Source of the DNA: Hysterangium stoloniferum
Lineage: Eukaryota; Basidiomycota; Agaricomycetes; Hysterangiales; Hysterangiaceae
Direction: 5' to 3'
NCBI GenBank assembly: GCA_015178975.1
Contig: WHVD01000013.1
Location: forward strand, 124,001-188,000
DNA: 64,000 nt
The position numbers and the translations under genes are program-made. Positions 33,901 to 45,403 of this stretch are shown here, in pieces. How positions within the stretch are numbered: the stretch's first letter is position 1; each line of letters opens with the position of its first letter. The notes under the pieces were generated by a model, which was not told the origin of the DNA, did not search any database, and was given only the letters and a program-made list of their open reading frames with translations.

Positions 33901-34796
33901 GTTGTCTAATGAGTGGAATGTTCGTTGACATTGAGATCCAAGCGCGATGCGTTTCCTCGAAGATACAGATCTGCTGAAGATTGAGGATATACTTCCATTC
34001 TTTCCGGACTTCGTCGTTATCGATGATTTCAAAGAAGATATATGTACAGCCTTGGAGGGATATAGTGCTCACATCGAATTACTCAAGGCAGAGATGGACG
34101 AGGCTACGCGGAGTGCGGAATCGATCAAGAAAGACATTGCGGATCTCAGAAACCGATTTGTGACAGTGCAAGCGGGCGAACGATGTTCAACTTGTTCCTA
34201 TCCACTGTTGACAAGGCAGTTTTACGTTTTCCCTTGTCAGCATTCCTTCCACGCAGATTGTCTTATCGGCTTGGTAAGTCACGCAGTGTGCTATGGGCAA
34301 CCTGGTCTGATATGGCTGCATGTAGGTGAAGGAGTATCTACCTTCCACCGCTTTGCGGCGGATATTGGCACTTCAGACAGAATTGATGCGTATTTCGGTA
34401 AAAGACCGTACAATCACCGGACCACAACGGCAAACAGGACCCCCCACTCCTCAACGAACTCTTCTTTCCGCAAATTTCTCAAACACAAATGAACGACCTA
34501 TACCCAACGCACCAGGGATAGGTCTGACTCGTAACCTTGTTGCAGCTGGAGATCGATTACGAGACCTAATAATACCGGAGTCACTCGCAAGTGTCGTAGG
34601 TGGAGTATGGGGGACAAGCGGAAGTAAGAAGAATGTAGAAGGAGCCGAGGGGCGGGATGCAGAGAAAATTGAAAAGATGCGAGAGGAGTTGGATGATTTA
34701 CTGGCGTCAAGTTGTCCTCTATGTGAATCGCTTGTTGCAGGTTTGGACAGGCCTTTCATCACCGAAGGAGAAGTGGACAATTCATGGCAATTATAA
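30960..34796 (+). CDS. VPS18: Vacuolar sorting protein VPS18 (HOPS/CORVET core)
   Basis: Twelve exons give 1086 aa: 30960-30972, 31023-31162, 31222-31921, 31969-32073, 32123-32352, 32402-32569, 32632-32829, 32880-33053, 33108-33269, 33322-33890, 33943-34273, 34326-34796. The N-terminal half is the Pep3/Vps18 beta-propeller (YAIPAPLVSLAVSSD, FLELPGETRHSELHLF). A helical solenoid follows (DIALQYAK, NNLELYYRFG, AMRFLEDTDLLKIEDILPFFPDF) and then a RING-H2 (CSTCSYPLLTRQFYVFPCQHSFHADC), whose last Cys pair lies 130 residues later (SCPLCESLV). Vps18 holds the tethering complexes of late endosomes and vacuoles together. The first exon is 13 nt. The stop lies 19 bp from that of CGR1. Confidence 0.93.
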
Positions 34797-34815
34797 TATA
34801 TTTCTCTTGGATTCT

Positions 34816-35343
34816 TTAACCATGCACTTTTTTGCTCCTTCCGGCCTTGCGCTTTAATCTAGCGGCTTTTTTCGCGCTCATCTGAGATAAATAATTTGAG
34901 TGATTTAGATCACAAAAAAAAGAAATCGTACCTTCGCTCTCATTTCTTCAAATTCTTGTCGTTCCTGGGCAGCCTTCTTGCGAGCAGCTGTGATTTCCTT
35001 TCGTCTGAACCACGATAGTAAGTACAATGGAAGGAGACACCCCAATTACACAAACCTTGTGATTTCTGCTTGTTTTTCTTCTTTCATCTCCAACTGAAGT
35101 TTTTTGATAGCTTTCTCTTTCTTTGTCTTCTCCATCCTGTCTTCCCAGCTTTTAGCTTTTACACCATCGGGAAGATGAGAGCGGCTGATATAGAACCGTG
35201 AATTGATCAAAACATTTATTACTTATAAAGACGAAATCATACCGAGTTGCGGTTTTCTTAGGCTTCCAATTCTTGCCTGAAACTCGACCATTGGTAGAGG
35301 CACGAAGTTCCACTGCTGGAACTGGTCCAGCTTCTGTGGTCAT
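34816..35343 (-). CDS. CGR1: rRNA-processing protein Cgr1
   Basis: Four exons (35343-35243, 35184-35056, 35004-34932, 34881-34816) give 122 aa. The family signature GRVSGKNWK is followed by a lysine/arginine/glutamate-rich helix (KSWEDRMEKTKKEKAIKKLQLEMKEEKQ, with RKEITAARKKAAQERQEF) and the basic tail RLKRKAGRSKKVHG. Cgr1 acts in 60S ribosome biogenesis in the nucleolus. An in-frame upstream ATG (35415) would extend it into the neighbouring coding region; the ATG at 35343 is preferred because it gives the usual family length. It shares a 58-bp divergent start region with the SEC39-like gene. Confidence 0.92.
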
Positions 35344-35401
35344 AACTACAATGGTAAGGGTGTAGAGCAGATTAGACGCTCTGCCACTCCAGAAATGAGG
35401 C

Positions 35402-38400
35402 ATGTCCATCAACAATCTCTGTACTCAATGGTTGGAGCTTCAAGACGCATTTATTACTGCCGACAAAGTCAATGACATATTAGGTGCAATTAACGATGAC
35501 CCTTGGGTCGCTGCAGCCTGTGCAGACAAAATACTTGACGACGTGGTTGTTGAACGGGCTTTACTCGATCTCGGCATACAAAGGACTCTCTCAGCCGTGG
35601 AACGCTCGAAGAATGCGATGACTACGCTCATTGCGCCGGGAGAAAACGACGAAGAAGACGATTTAGTCCAAAATGAAACAGAAATTCGCAGGGCATCACT
35701 CATGACACACTTTACGATGTATACTAGCGATGAGCTGCTTTGCCATTTGCGTATTTTTCTGCTCGAAAGGTTAGATAGACTGCAAACATATGTGGAGATA
35801 TCAAAGATCGGTACGAATCCAAGTGAAACGGAAGTTAAGGAAGAACCGATGGACGCTTGGGATGACGAAGACGACCCTTGGGAAGAGGCGGTGGAGGAAG
35901 GTTCAAAGACGGACGATAACCACAACAACGAGTCCGTTCCTTATCTTCAGTTGTCATCATTTCTTCGTCGGGAACTTATACACACCGCACTTTTTCTGGC
36001 TTCCAATGTGCATATCAAGGCTCTCACTATTCTTCTTCAGCGGCACGCGAAATCTTTACATGCGCACCGCCTACGTATCCTCAAACATATACCAGAGCAC
36101 GTCCATCCCCTGGATTTTCAAGAATTATTACCTGCTATTGATCCCTCTACAGACTCAGAAACAAATACCTTGGACACGCCTTGGCGTGATTTCGTGGACT
36201 GGACGGAGACAGCGGAGTGTACTTCAGCGTTCACTCAACTATATGCTACTGGAGATGTTTCTCCTTCAACTCCACTACATACTATTTCAGAGGTATCTCA
36301 ATGGTATCAGGAACGTATTACACAGGCGGATAATGCAGGCCTCGTGGATGTTGCCCTGGCTCTGGTCCAACATGGCGCATCACAGGGTGTGCCAGATCTA
36401 GACGCACTAGGAGAGGAGCTCGGTCTTCTTACTCGTCTCGTGTATGATACACCTCATCCGCTGGATGAAATCGAGGAGGATTGGACTCTTGCCCGGTGGC
36501 GGGCCCTTAGTCCTGCTGCAGTTGTGCAGGCATATTTAGCATATTCATCCCCAGAGACTGTTGCTGATAGCATCCGCCGTCTCGTCATGCCATATCTGTA
36601 TGTCCTCGAAGCACGGGCAGAACGAGCGGGGCATCCCGATCCAGACATCGTCAATCGTCTTCTTTATGAATATGTCCTTCAGACACCTCTTCAACTATCT
36701 GCGGCCATCTTCGATTCGTCGAAACCAACATTGCCAAATACAGAAAGATTGGTGAAGAATGATGAAGACATGGCGCGGTTAGCTTTAGCCTGCCTATATG
36801 GCAGTGACAATCGCGATGATTGGGCTGTAATGAGTAAAATATTCGAGTGTTTGCCAGCATGGGGTGGGCTCGATATGGATGATGGTGATGAAGCAGATAC
36901 GACCCTCGCTTCTCTCGGAGATTTTGTTATTCCAACGACTTCTAGACCGCGGTGTACACCACAGGAACTGTTTATTTTTTTTGGCCCACTCACAGCATCC
37001 GCCTTATCTCGCGTGTTGGACGTGTTAGACGTGCACCTTGAGTCTGGTGAGATATTGTCACGTTGGAACGTACCAGCACCTCTACGATGGTTCTTGCAAA
37101 GTGCAAATGATGAGGCGCAACAGCGCGCATGGGCGACAAGAATGTCACGACGTGCAGGAAACGACGGAGAGGAACCGAAAGATGAAGATGAATGGTTAGA
37201 CTTGCTGGAGGACATGCTAAAGTTGGTGGGTGGAGGGGATGAAGCTCCCCGAGGGGCTTTTGGTCTTCTCACCAAAGAAGAAGTGACCCAGATATTCTTC
37301 AGTGGGCTGCTTAGCTCTGGTAGTTAGTTTATTTGCTTATTTAGGCGACAAGCTTTCTGATGCCTCTACAGATTTCCGAGTGGCTAAGAGCGTGCTGCGT
37401 AAATCTCGAACGCCCTACTTATCAGATCCCCAAATTATTGAAAAACAGGTATTAGCGTCTGCAAGAGAATTTTATGATAATGCTAGTGTGGGTAATTTCC
37501 ACCAGGGGGAGATGAAACTGGCATACGAATGGTTCGTCAAATACTTTCTGCGCATTGAATATTTTAGTTTCTGAAGACCTGGCAGTCTTACTGTGGCAAA
37601 ACCATCTCCTTCCATTCAGCGGGAACGAGAATTCATCGAGGCTACCAGTCGAATATGTTCTTTCAATGTTGTTTCCAGGCCTGGCATACCAATTTCACCT
37701 ATCGAAATCCGTTTGGAAAAAGACAGGCTCAGTCTTGTGGCAAAAGTTCTTTCAAGCACAGAGGACGCCTACAAGCATGCCAGTGTCATTTTAGACCTTG
37801 TACACAAGCTTGGATACCGAGGCGACGTGGCTGCTGAGGTCAAAACGCGAGCCATGCTTGCGGACGCTGCCCTGCACGCCGAAGATTTTGACCGCGCTGC
37901 GGAAAGTACACAGCAAATGGTCGATATAATCCGTGGACTGGACAACGTTTCAGATGAGGCAGAGAGCCTGAAGGAAGCACGTGAAGTGTGCTGGCATTCA
38001 TGCTTCCAGCTTGGCAGACAGACTGAGTTCCACAACGTCGAGAAGAAGCTCGGCCTACTCGCACATGCATTGGAGATCTGTGCTCCCGAGCATATGTTGG
38101 ATGTCCTGAGCGTTTGGCGGAAACTCGAAGGCGAGAATCTTGTCACTCAACGAGAGAAACTCGCGGATCGCAAAACAAACACTTCTTCAAGAAAACGCCA
38201 CGCCGCGCCCTCTGCAGCGGCTTCTATTCGAGCACGTCTCCGGGATCTACAGCAGATAGGGGCCAATACCGGGATTAGTGCTCCAGAGGCAGCGGCAGCA
38301 GCAGCATTGGCTACTCGCACATTCAAGAGTGTTGCTGCCAACTTTCCATTCTCCGTACGAGGGCGACAGTCTCAGCATGAGGGGCGAGGTTCAGAAGAGG

Positions 38401-38513
38401 GTGGTAATAATACTAATGAGCCTGATCATCACATTCCTGCTGATGTTTCCACACATGCCAAGCAAGCATTCTCTAGAGGAATCGGCTGGCTTATTGGGGC
38501 AGATGAGGAATAG
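35402..38513 (+). CDS. SEC39: Sec39-domain protein (DSL1 tethering complex)
   Basis: Three exons (35402-37319, 37372-37531, 37586-38513) join in frame to 1001 aa. The product is a long helical solenoid without catalytic motifs. Blocks such as LSRWNVPAPLRWFLQSAND, YLSDPQIIEKQVLASAREFYDNAS, SPSIQREREFIEATSRI and AYKHASVILDLVHKLGY fit the Sec39/NBAS family, which helps capture Golgi-derived vesicles at the ER. Alternative acceptors would give 25- or 31-nt introns; the chosen 52- and 54-nt introns keep the frame and a normal size. The C-terminus (GIGWLIGADEE) is duplicated with its stop in an 80-bp tandem repeat. Family call is from motif memory only. Confidence 0.7.
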
Positions 38514-38638
38514 TATGTAGACTGTGTGTCTATTATTTGTCCTTGGTAATCTATATCAGAATCGGCTGGCTTATTGGGGCAGATGAGGAATAGTATGTAG
38601 ACTGTGTGTCTATTATTTGTCCTTGGTAATCTATATCA
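38479..38638 (+). repeat. Exact 80-bp tandem duplication across the SEC39-like stop codon
   Basis: Positions 38479-38558 and 38559-38638 are identical. The unit begins in the last 11 codons of the SEC39-like gene and includes its TAG and 45 bp of 3' flank. The first copy keeps the protein intact; the second lies in the 3' UTR. Confidence 0.95.
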
Positions 38639-38836
38639 TACACAAAATTAAGGGTGAAAGAGTGGTTGGCAGGTACAGGCCCAAAGAACATGAAGGAAAG
38701 ACACTACATGTAGGAATCAACTAGGGGGTATAAGACAAGAAGGTGGGATTATCGATGCACAACGTGTAGGAAAGCTGTGCAATTAATGGATATAATGAAG
38801 GGTCTGGATAGGCCTGGGTAAATATGCGTAAACTCG

Positions 38837-41454
38837 TCACAGTTCGTTAATCCCTCCAAATACAGTTCTATTGATACCGCCAACCTTCGGCCTGGGACGG
38901 TCCACAACGCTTGTAACAGCAGGCGATTTAGCTCGACGCTCACGCTTCGCCTTCCCGCAAGTCTCGCAATCCCCAGAGTTGCGCAAGTATTCGTTCTCAG
39001 CTTTCAGGTCCTTCACTTGACCCTCTAACTCCCAAATCTGACGCTGAAACTTCTTCCGCGTATTGGATAGCTGCTCTTGAAGTGCTGCGATCATTTCGTC
39101 TCGCGAAGCGCCGATGCCCGGCCCAATGGGGGTATGAGAAGATGGCGTGGGGGGATAGTCTGAAGAGGTCGACACCGAATTAGAGCGGGTGGAAAATTCG
39201 GGTGTGGCCGGCGACTTGATGTCGGAAATAGTAGCAGATGGCATGAGAGGTGATGGATCTTCAAAAGACAATAACTCGGGGAATTTGGCGCTGAAAATCG
39301 TCGACACAGGGCGAAGGGAGAGTCCTTCAAATGTCTCGTGCGTCGCAGGGGCCGAAGCAGGAGGTCGGACGATATCAAAACTGGAACTCGACTCAGGCCC
39401 GCCGAAGCGACGGGGAGCGGGGGTTGAGAGTGCAGGAGATGGCGGCTGTGCGTGGCGTATGGGTTGAGGATGGGTTAGGGACACAGACGGTGACGTGACG
39501 ACGACTGATAAAGATGGAGGTGTGGCACGATTAGCATTGATGTTATATAAACTCGGAACAGGAGGGATAGAAAAACTTGTTCCCAGTTCATGTAGACGAG
39601 GCGGAGTTGATGTCGAGCGCCGATGAGGCTCGGGTCCTGACCATGGCAAATCCGTGATCGGGTACTTTTCTCGTTCTTTATCTTTTTCCTTCGACTGGAA
39701 CAGCTTCATGAAACCGCTCCTTTTATGCTTGATCGTCTTGACAGGGACGGTGTTTTTACTATCGGTAGGTGAAGGTCCAGAACTGAAATGTTTACCAATA
39801 CTCAAAGTGCGTTGTCTTGGCTTGGTCTGACTGGGAGGACTTGAAGTCGACTCTGAGAGCTCTAGGGGTGTGGGTAAAGTTGTCGAACGTCCTTGGTTGA
39901 GAACGACACGATCTGGTGAAACACCTGGAGCAAGTCCTAATCCTGCCACAAGAGTCGAGCTAGGGCTGGATGTCATAGCCTTAATCGACACGGAGTTACT
40001 GTCTCTGTCCTTGTGCTGTGCGAGACTACGGGCCTCTTCGAGAGAGATGAGTTTCCGCAATGGACCTCCCATGTCGTCAGCGAATGGAGTTATAGAACGA
40101 GGTGGGGTAGCGCGCGAGGTGGTTCGCGATCTTGGTATAGGCTGCGCCAGTGGGATCATCTCTTCCTCCTCTTCGTGACTCGCCATAGTCTTCCTAGATG
40201 GCATTGCGGGAAGCGGCACATTGCCAGCTGATGTCTTCCGCAAACTCGATCGAGAAGGAGAGGCAGAGGCAGCAGGCTCTGAGGCGCGGCGGACGTATTC
40301 ACCTTGGGAGTTCTGCTCGTCAGACTTTCGTTCGTGGGTTTGACGGGTTGCCGCCTGAGACGAGGGGGAGCCACCTACACGGAGGAGGTCAGGATTCGCG
40401 TAAGGATGCACGAAGCTAGACGAGGTAGAATTTGAGAGAAGAGAGTGTGTGTCATCCTGCGGGTACGAAGAATTTCGGTATCTAGGGAAGGGGTACGTTG
40501 GAAATGGTTGTCCCAAGGGATCTTGCGAGTCGGGAGACACAGCTCCAAGACGGTTATCAGTTAAGCGGTAAGCAAAGGTATCTGGAGAATCCGACGTAGA
40601 TTCTGAGGAACGGGGCGAGGCAAACCTATTACTGAAAGCACAAGATGATGAGAGTTGTATTTTTTTAAAAGGCTAAAAAAAACATACGGAATTGCACTAT
40701 GACTCTTTGATGCTCCTTTAAAGTACGATGCACTATAAGGGCTGTCTCTCTGCATCTCTTGGGTCAAGCGGCCAGAGGCTTTCGGTTCTGTGCCGGCGGG
40801 TGAGGCCGGGCTGCGACTACGGATATTTGGCATTACATGGCCCTTTGAAGACGGCTTATCCTGTTCCCTAGATTTCCATGTTATTCTACCGCTGAACATA
40901 GATAGGGCATCGGCCGGGCCGTAATTCTCCTCGTCTTCATCGACAACGTCATCCTGGTCCAATTCCCAAGGCGCAGGACTGACAAATCTCATCTTTGGGC
41001 CAAGCACGCTCATATGTGGATCATCCTCCTGAACATTGTTGCTTTTAATGGATAGGGAGCTCCCATCCACGGCGGGATCTCTACTCACGGGTGTGGGGGT
41101 AGGAGGTGTAGAAAAAAACGAGACACAGTCGTCATTGGGGACAACAAAGGATTCGTCGTCGTGGTTTGATGATTTACGCGTCGAAATAGTAAATGCATCA
41201 TCATTGTCTTCGTCTTCACGTTCGTCAATGGTTGAACGGTCGAGATTAGTGAGCGAGATAGGATAGCCGGGACTATTCGGCCATTCGTGGGTTGGCGAAG
41301 GATATGCGCTACTAGGAGAGTATTCCCTGCCGCTGTATATGGTAAGACTGTCTGCATTTGCAGACAAGGATGTTGGGGAATAATGAGCGTGTGGGCTGTG
41401 TGCCCTGTGATTGAGGGAACCCTTTACTGCCTGTCCGGAGGGGGAAGCCAACAT
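38837..41454 (-). CDS. Unrecognised Ser/Pro-rich protein with C-terminal coiled coil and CxxC
   Basis: Two exons (41454-40688 and 40631-38837) join in frame to 853 aa. Most of the protein is low-complexity Ser/Thr/Pro, with an acidic stretch (DQDDVVDEDEENYG) and a basic segment (KHKRSGFMKLFQSKEKDKEREK) that could bind membranes or RNA. Near the C-terminus a coiled coil (EMIAALQEQLSNTRKKFQRQIWELEGQ...) is followed by CETCGKAKRERR and the tail VFGGINEL. The ordered C-terminal module on a disordered body suggests a regulator or adaptor. I do not recognise the family. Confidence 0.75.
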
Positions 41455-42977
41455 AATACAACAAGAGAAGCAAGAAAGGAGATACTTGTGAGAAAACTGT
41501 AATTTTATACCCACAACAAGGTGGTTATTAGATATAAGACGGGGAAGGGGGATGATGAGGGGGCGGGAGAGTGAATTAGACCTCAAAACCGCTTTGAGGG
41601 AGCAATTGAACTGGCTGACATAATCTAGCTTAATCCGCTCTGTCCAGTTTTTGGTATAGTGGACTTACATAATACATAAAGCCATCACCGTCGGGTATCT
41701 CCTGACCAATCAAAAAAAATTAATCCTGACCACCTGCCTTCACACGTCCCGCTCATGGCTGCCATTCTCAACAACGATCAGTTCAATCAGCCTTGCCTTC
41801 TGTACCGATTATGCCCCAAAGGCCCTGCCGACACCAATCAACACTCTGGTTCGCCTCAGCCAATCCTGTCCACTTTACAAAAAAAAACATCTCTACACTG
41901 CGCCAAAATCGTGTTTTTAGCATTTCGCCGTTTTAAGACAAAGTTCTGTCGTCTGGTATACCCTCAAACCAGTGGAATGGTCTTTTTAACCGCCCAATGT
42001 GGCTATGTGTATATGCATATGAATGTTCCAGATTAAACTTTTCGCTTGTTCTTCGGCTATTCAAAGCATTCACCCAAGAAACATTTGACTTGGCTCCAAA
42101 GGTCTTTCTCGTCATGGATACACTCCGACGCTCGCTGTTCACAGACGGTCAATGCAGTGAGGTACAAAATTCAAAGCTGATAACGGGAACACTTTGTGCA
42201 CGGAATGCCTAAGACTTTTTTGTTGCTGGACAATGATTGAAATATATGGTGTCTCTGCCGGTGTCAAGACAGGCGACTCTTTCATCGCTCTTATCTTTTG
42301 TTTTGTTTTCGTTGAACATCCTACGGCATGCCACCTGTCTCCGTTTCTCGCGTCACTTGTTTCTATAGCCTATTTTCAACTGGAGTTGCCAGAGACTCCC
42401 AACATCTTCCAACAGCTCCCGACTTTTCTTGCGACACATGGCCTTTTGAATGACAGGCTGCCAAGCGAAACTTCCTTACGAGCCTGAGGCCAATGGCTCA
42501 AGGCTTGATTTCTGATCTCGCATCATCTTCAATAACAGCCATCATGATGCAAATATCTGCCACAGTAGATTGGCGATGTCCTTGATCCGGCAGGAGCAGC
42601 TATGGACATGCATTATTACTTTGTTAATTTTTGACTTGCTCCCCGTTTCTCAGGATGTTGGTTATATTTTTAATCATTGGTCCTATTTACGCAGGATTGC
42701 TTGGACATGGCAAATTCTACTGCGCAAATTAGGATATTTCAATATGTTTCCTATATGCACTTCACTATTGTTATCGAGTTATTTGACTTGGTATCTCAAA
42801 TTATTATTCACCCTAGATTCCGTGATAAAGATTGTTCTAAAAATATCCTGAGAGCGTGACCAGCCGTGACGATTCACGATCCTCCAATCAACGTCGTTTC
42901 ATCTCAACCGTGAGCGGCATTTTCACAACACAATCCAAGGCTACTCTTAATCGCCACCTTTATTTCACCTACCACGG
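41455..42977. other. 1.5-kb intergenic region, no gene seen
   Basis: There are only short shadow frames. It must hold the divergent promoters of the 853-aa protein gene and the EED-like gene. No tRNA box or repeat was recognised. Confidence 0.5.
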
Positions 42978-45125
42978 ATGCGATCTCGTATACCTATTCC
43001 CACGGATGCAGATATAATAGACCTCACAAACGATGATGACGACACTCACACGGATGTTAAAGCATCGCAGAAGGTGCCACAGTGGTATGATGATGATGAT
43101 ATGAAGGGAGAACATCCGTTTAAACTGCGGGTCAAGATGAAGGTTAGTATAGTGCCTGCCTCCTCTCTCCGTGTGCCGACTGACGCCTCGGAAAGGCTAC
43201 AAGGTCCTCCTCTGTGGCGCCGTACACGCAAATCGTGTTCTTTCCGTGGGATGGGGAGATGGGCTTGGATAAATTGTGGAACGGCGAGCTATATTACGCC
43301 GACAGCGCAGACAAAGCACCCGCGACCACATCCGCATGCGCACCCGCTGCACCCGGCACTGCAGAACAGGTCTGGTACAAAACCCGCGCGAAATGGGCAA
43401 ATTGCGCCGCACTCTGTGGGAGCAAGACCGTCCGCATTATGCACATGCTCACGGGAAAGCTGATGTTTCAGGTCGGCTTGCCGCCCGCGGTGAGTCGCCT
43501 ATTTACAATGGGGGAGGGCCGGTTTTTCCGGCAGTAAAGGATGTGGCTGAATTAGCTGGCAGTGCAAATATGCCCTCTCTCACGTGTGTTGGGCGGTCGA
43601 TCCACGGACATTGCACCCGTTGCTTCTGTACGTTCATTCCAGCGTCTTGCACGTCTTCGATGCGGAGGCAAAGGTGTTCTTGGGCTATATGCGCGGCCAC
43701 GGCGGGGTGCGTTTCACACAGTCATATCTTTTTTTTTTCATATCTCGGAATACATTTCGTGGCAACATCACCTTGCATCCTGATGCGGAACACATTAATT
43801 ATACATCAAAATCTAACATGATGTTTGATTTACAGGACATAACGTCTCTTGGCGTCCATTTATACCACCCTCATCTTGTATATACGACATCCCGCGACTG
43901 CACTTCACGCATCTACGACTTCCGGGTCACGCGCGAATCATGGACAGGAACGGGCCTGGTTCGCAGAGATGCGTTTGGTATGCTGGTTGATGACAGCGAG
44001 AGCAACTGCGCACTGGGAAGATGTGTTGCCCTACTGACAGGCGGTCGGTCTGGAGGGCACGAAGCAGCCGTGCTCGGCGCGGTATGTTCGGCGTCTAGTG
44101 ATGTTTCGCATTCCATCACTGAGACGTTTGCGAGTAGGATTTTCATCCCAGTCTTCCGTTAATTGCGACATGCGGGGTGCGAGATATTTCCTCTTTGTGT
44201 CCCTGTGTTCGTTCGTGTTTAATATTGCTGATGATCGGGCAGATGGATCATGCAGTGAGAATTTGGCACTTGGGCCCTGTGCTGTTTAAGAAGGAGCGAT
44301 TCCAATGGCAGGGGGTGCTGGCTGTCTATAGAGAGGATAAGCCGCTATTTAGTAGTACAACAATACACGACGCAAGAGTACTCTCGGTGTACTGGTAGGA
44401 TATTATATGATTGATGCCATTGCGATTATTGAACTGATTGTCGCGCAGGTTATCGGAAGGGACGCTGCTCTCTCATAGTGCACCTAAGATCCGGCTTGTT
44501 AAAGGTCGGCCGGTCGAAGGCATGTCAGGAACGATAGTCATTTGGCAATGGCTGTCTGTGGCAAGGTTCTTCTCGGCGGAAGATGATTTGTATAAGGACC
44601 CACCACTTCGAGGGTGTATTTCGGTTCGTAATATTAATGAAGTGCTAGCACCTGGGTGACAGTGTAACTAAAGAGCTATGTGACAGGACTATCGGGAGAG
44701 CTGTGAGTATTTGGATATTGTACTGGAGCACTAGTGAATGAAGGTGATGAACAGCGTCGTACAAGCTGATTTCGTGCGGGAGGCTTCCTGAGCGTGCGGA
44801 ACGGATTTTCCTGAATCGACATGTGCAACGACCACCGCTAGTGATGATCCCAGTGGGAGGACGTATTGTGATTGTGAATACATGTCACCTTCCTATCCGG
44901 CCACGGCCTGTGATGGAGGAAGGGAAAGAAGAGGATGGAGATGAGACGGAGATGGAAGAGACGATGGGTGAGGTGATTGGATGGAGTCTGAGTGTTGATG
45001 TTAAGGTAGGTGGGGATATGAAAGAGGTGGAAGTGGAAGGGTGTGAGATGTCAGGAGACGGGAGGATTGTTGCCGGAGTGGGAGACTTGGAGAGTGTGTG
45101 GATATGGACGCGAATAACCAACTAA
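42978..45125 (+). CDS. WD40 protein resembling EED/ESC of Polycomb complex PRC2
   Basis: Nine exons give 533 aa: 42978-43142, 43196-43489, 43563-43706, 43836-44081, 44138-44176, 44243-44394, 44449-44623, 44687-44702, 44755-45125. WD40-type blades are visible: VCWAVDPRTLHPLLLY, HLVYTTSRDCTSRIYDF, then AVLGADFHPSLPLIATCGMDHAVRIWHL, whose AVLGAD...CGMDH order is typical of EED. FSSTTIHDARVLSVYW and GTIVIWQWLSVARFF match the later EED blades. EED reads H3K27me3 and activates the methyltransferase. Acidic insertions (EEGKEEDGDETEMEE) are unusual. Exon 8 is only 16 nt. EED assignment is by motif order; a different WD40 protein remains possible. Confidence 0.65.
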
Positions 45126-45403
45126 AAATATAATATTACGTAATTCAAATGACGTGTGTAACTTTTTGACAGCGTTAATATGCCCTGCACCTCCCCTTAA
45201 GAGATCGCCCCTTCTGTCTCGCAACCAGTCTCTCTGGACCATAGCATTCTATCAGGGAACTGAATTGCAGGAGGCATGTCAAGTATCTGATCTACTTAGG
45301 TACGGTTTTCCCTTTTAATTGTCAAGCAGTGTATAGGTTGTCTGATGCGAAGCGGGTGATCTGGTGGGTTGTCTTCCGATGCTTCAAATTATAATTGTTG
45401 TTT

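Noticed and set aside
36691-37275. 194-codon minus-strand ORF inside the SEC39-like gene
   Set aside because: Antisense shadow of a long coding exon; no start context, motif or splicing support.
37320-37371. 25-nt intron in the SEC39-like gene
   Set aside because: Same frame is obtained with a normal 52-nt intron ending at CTACAG.
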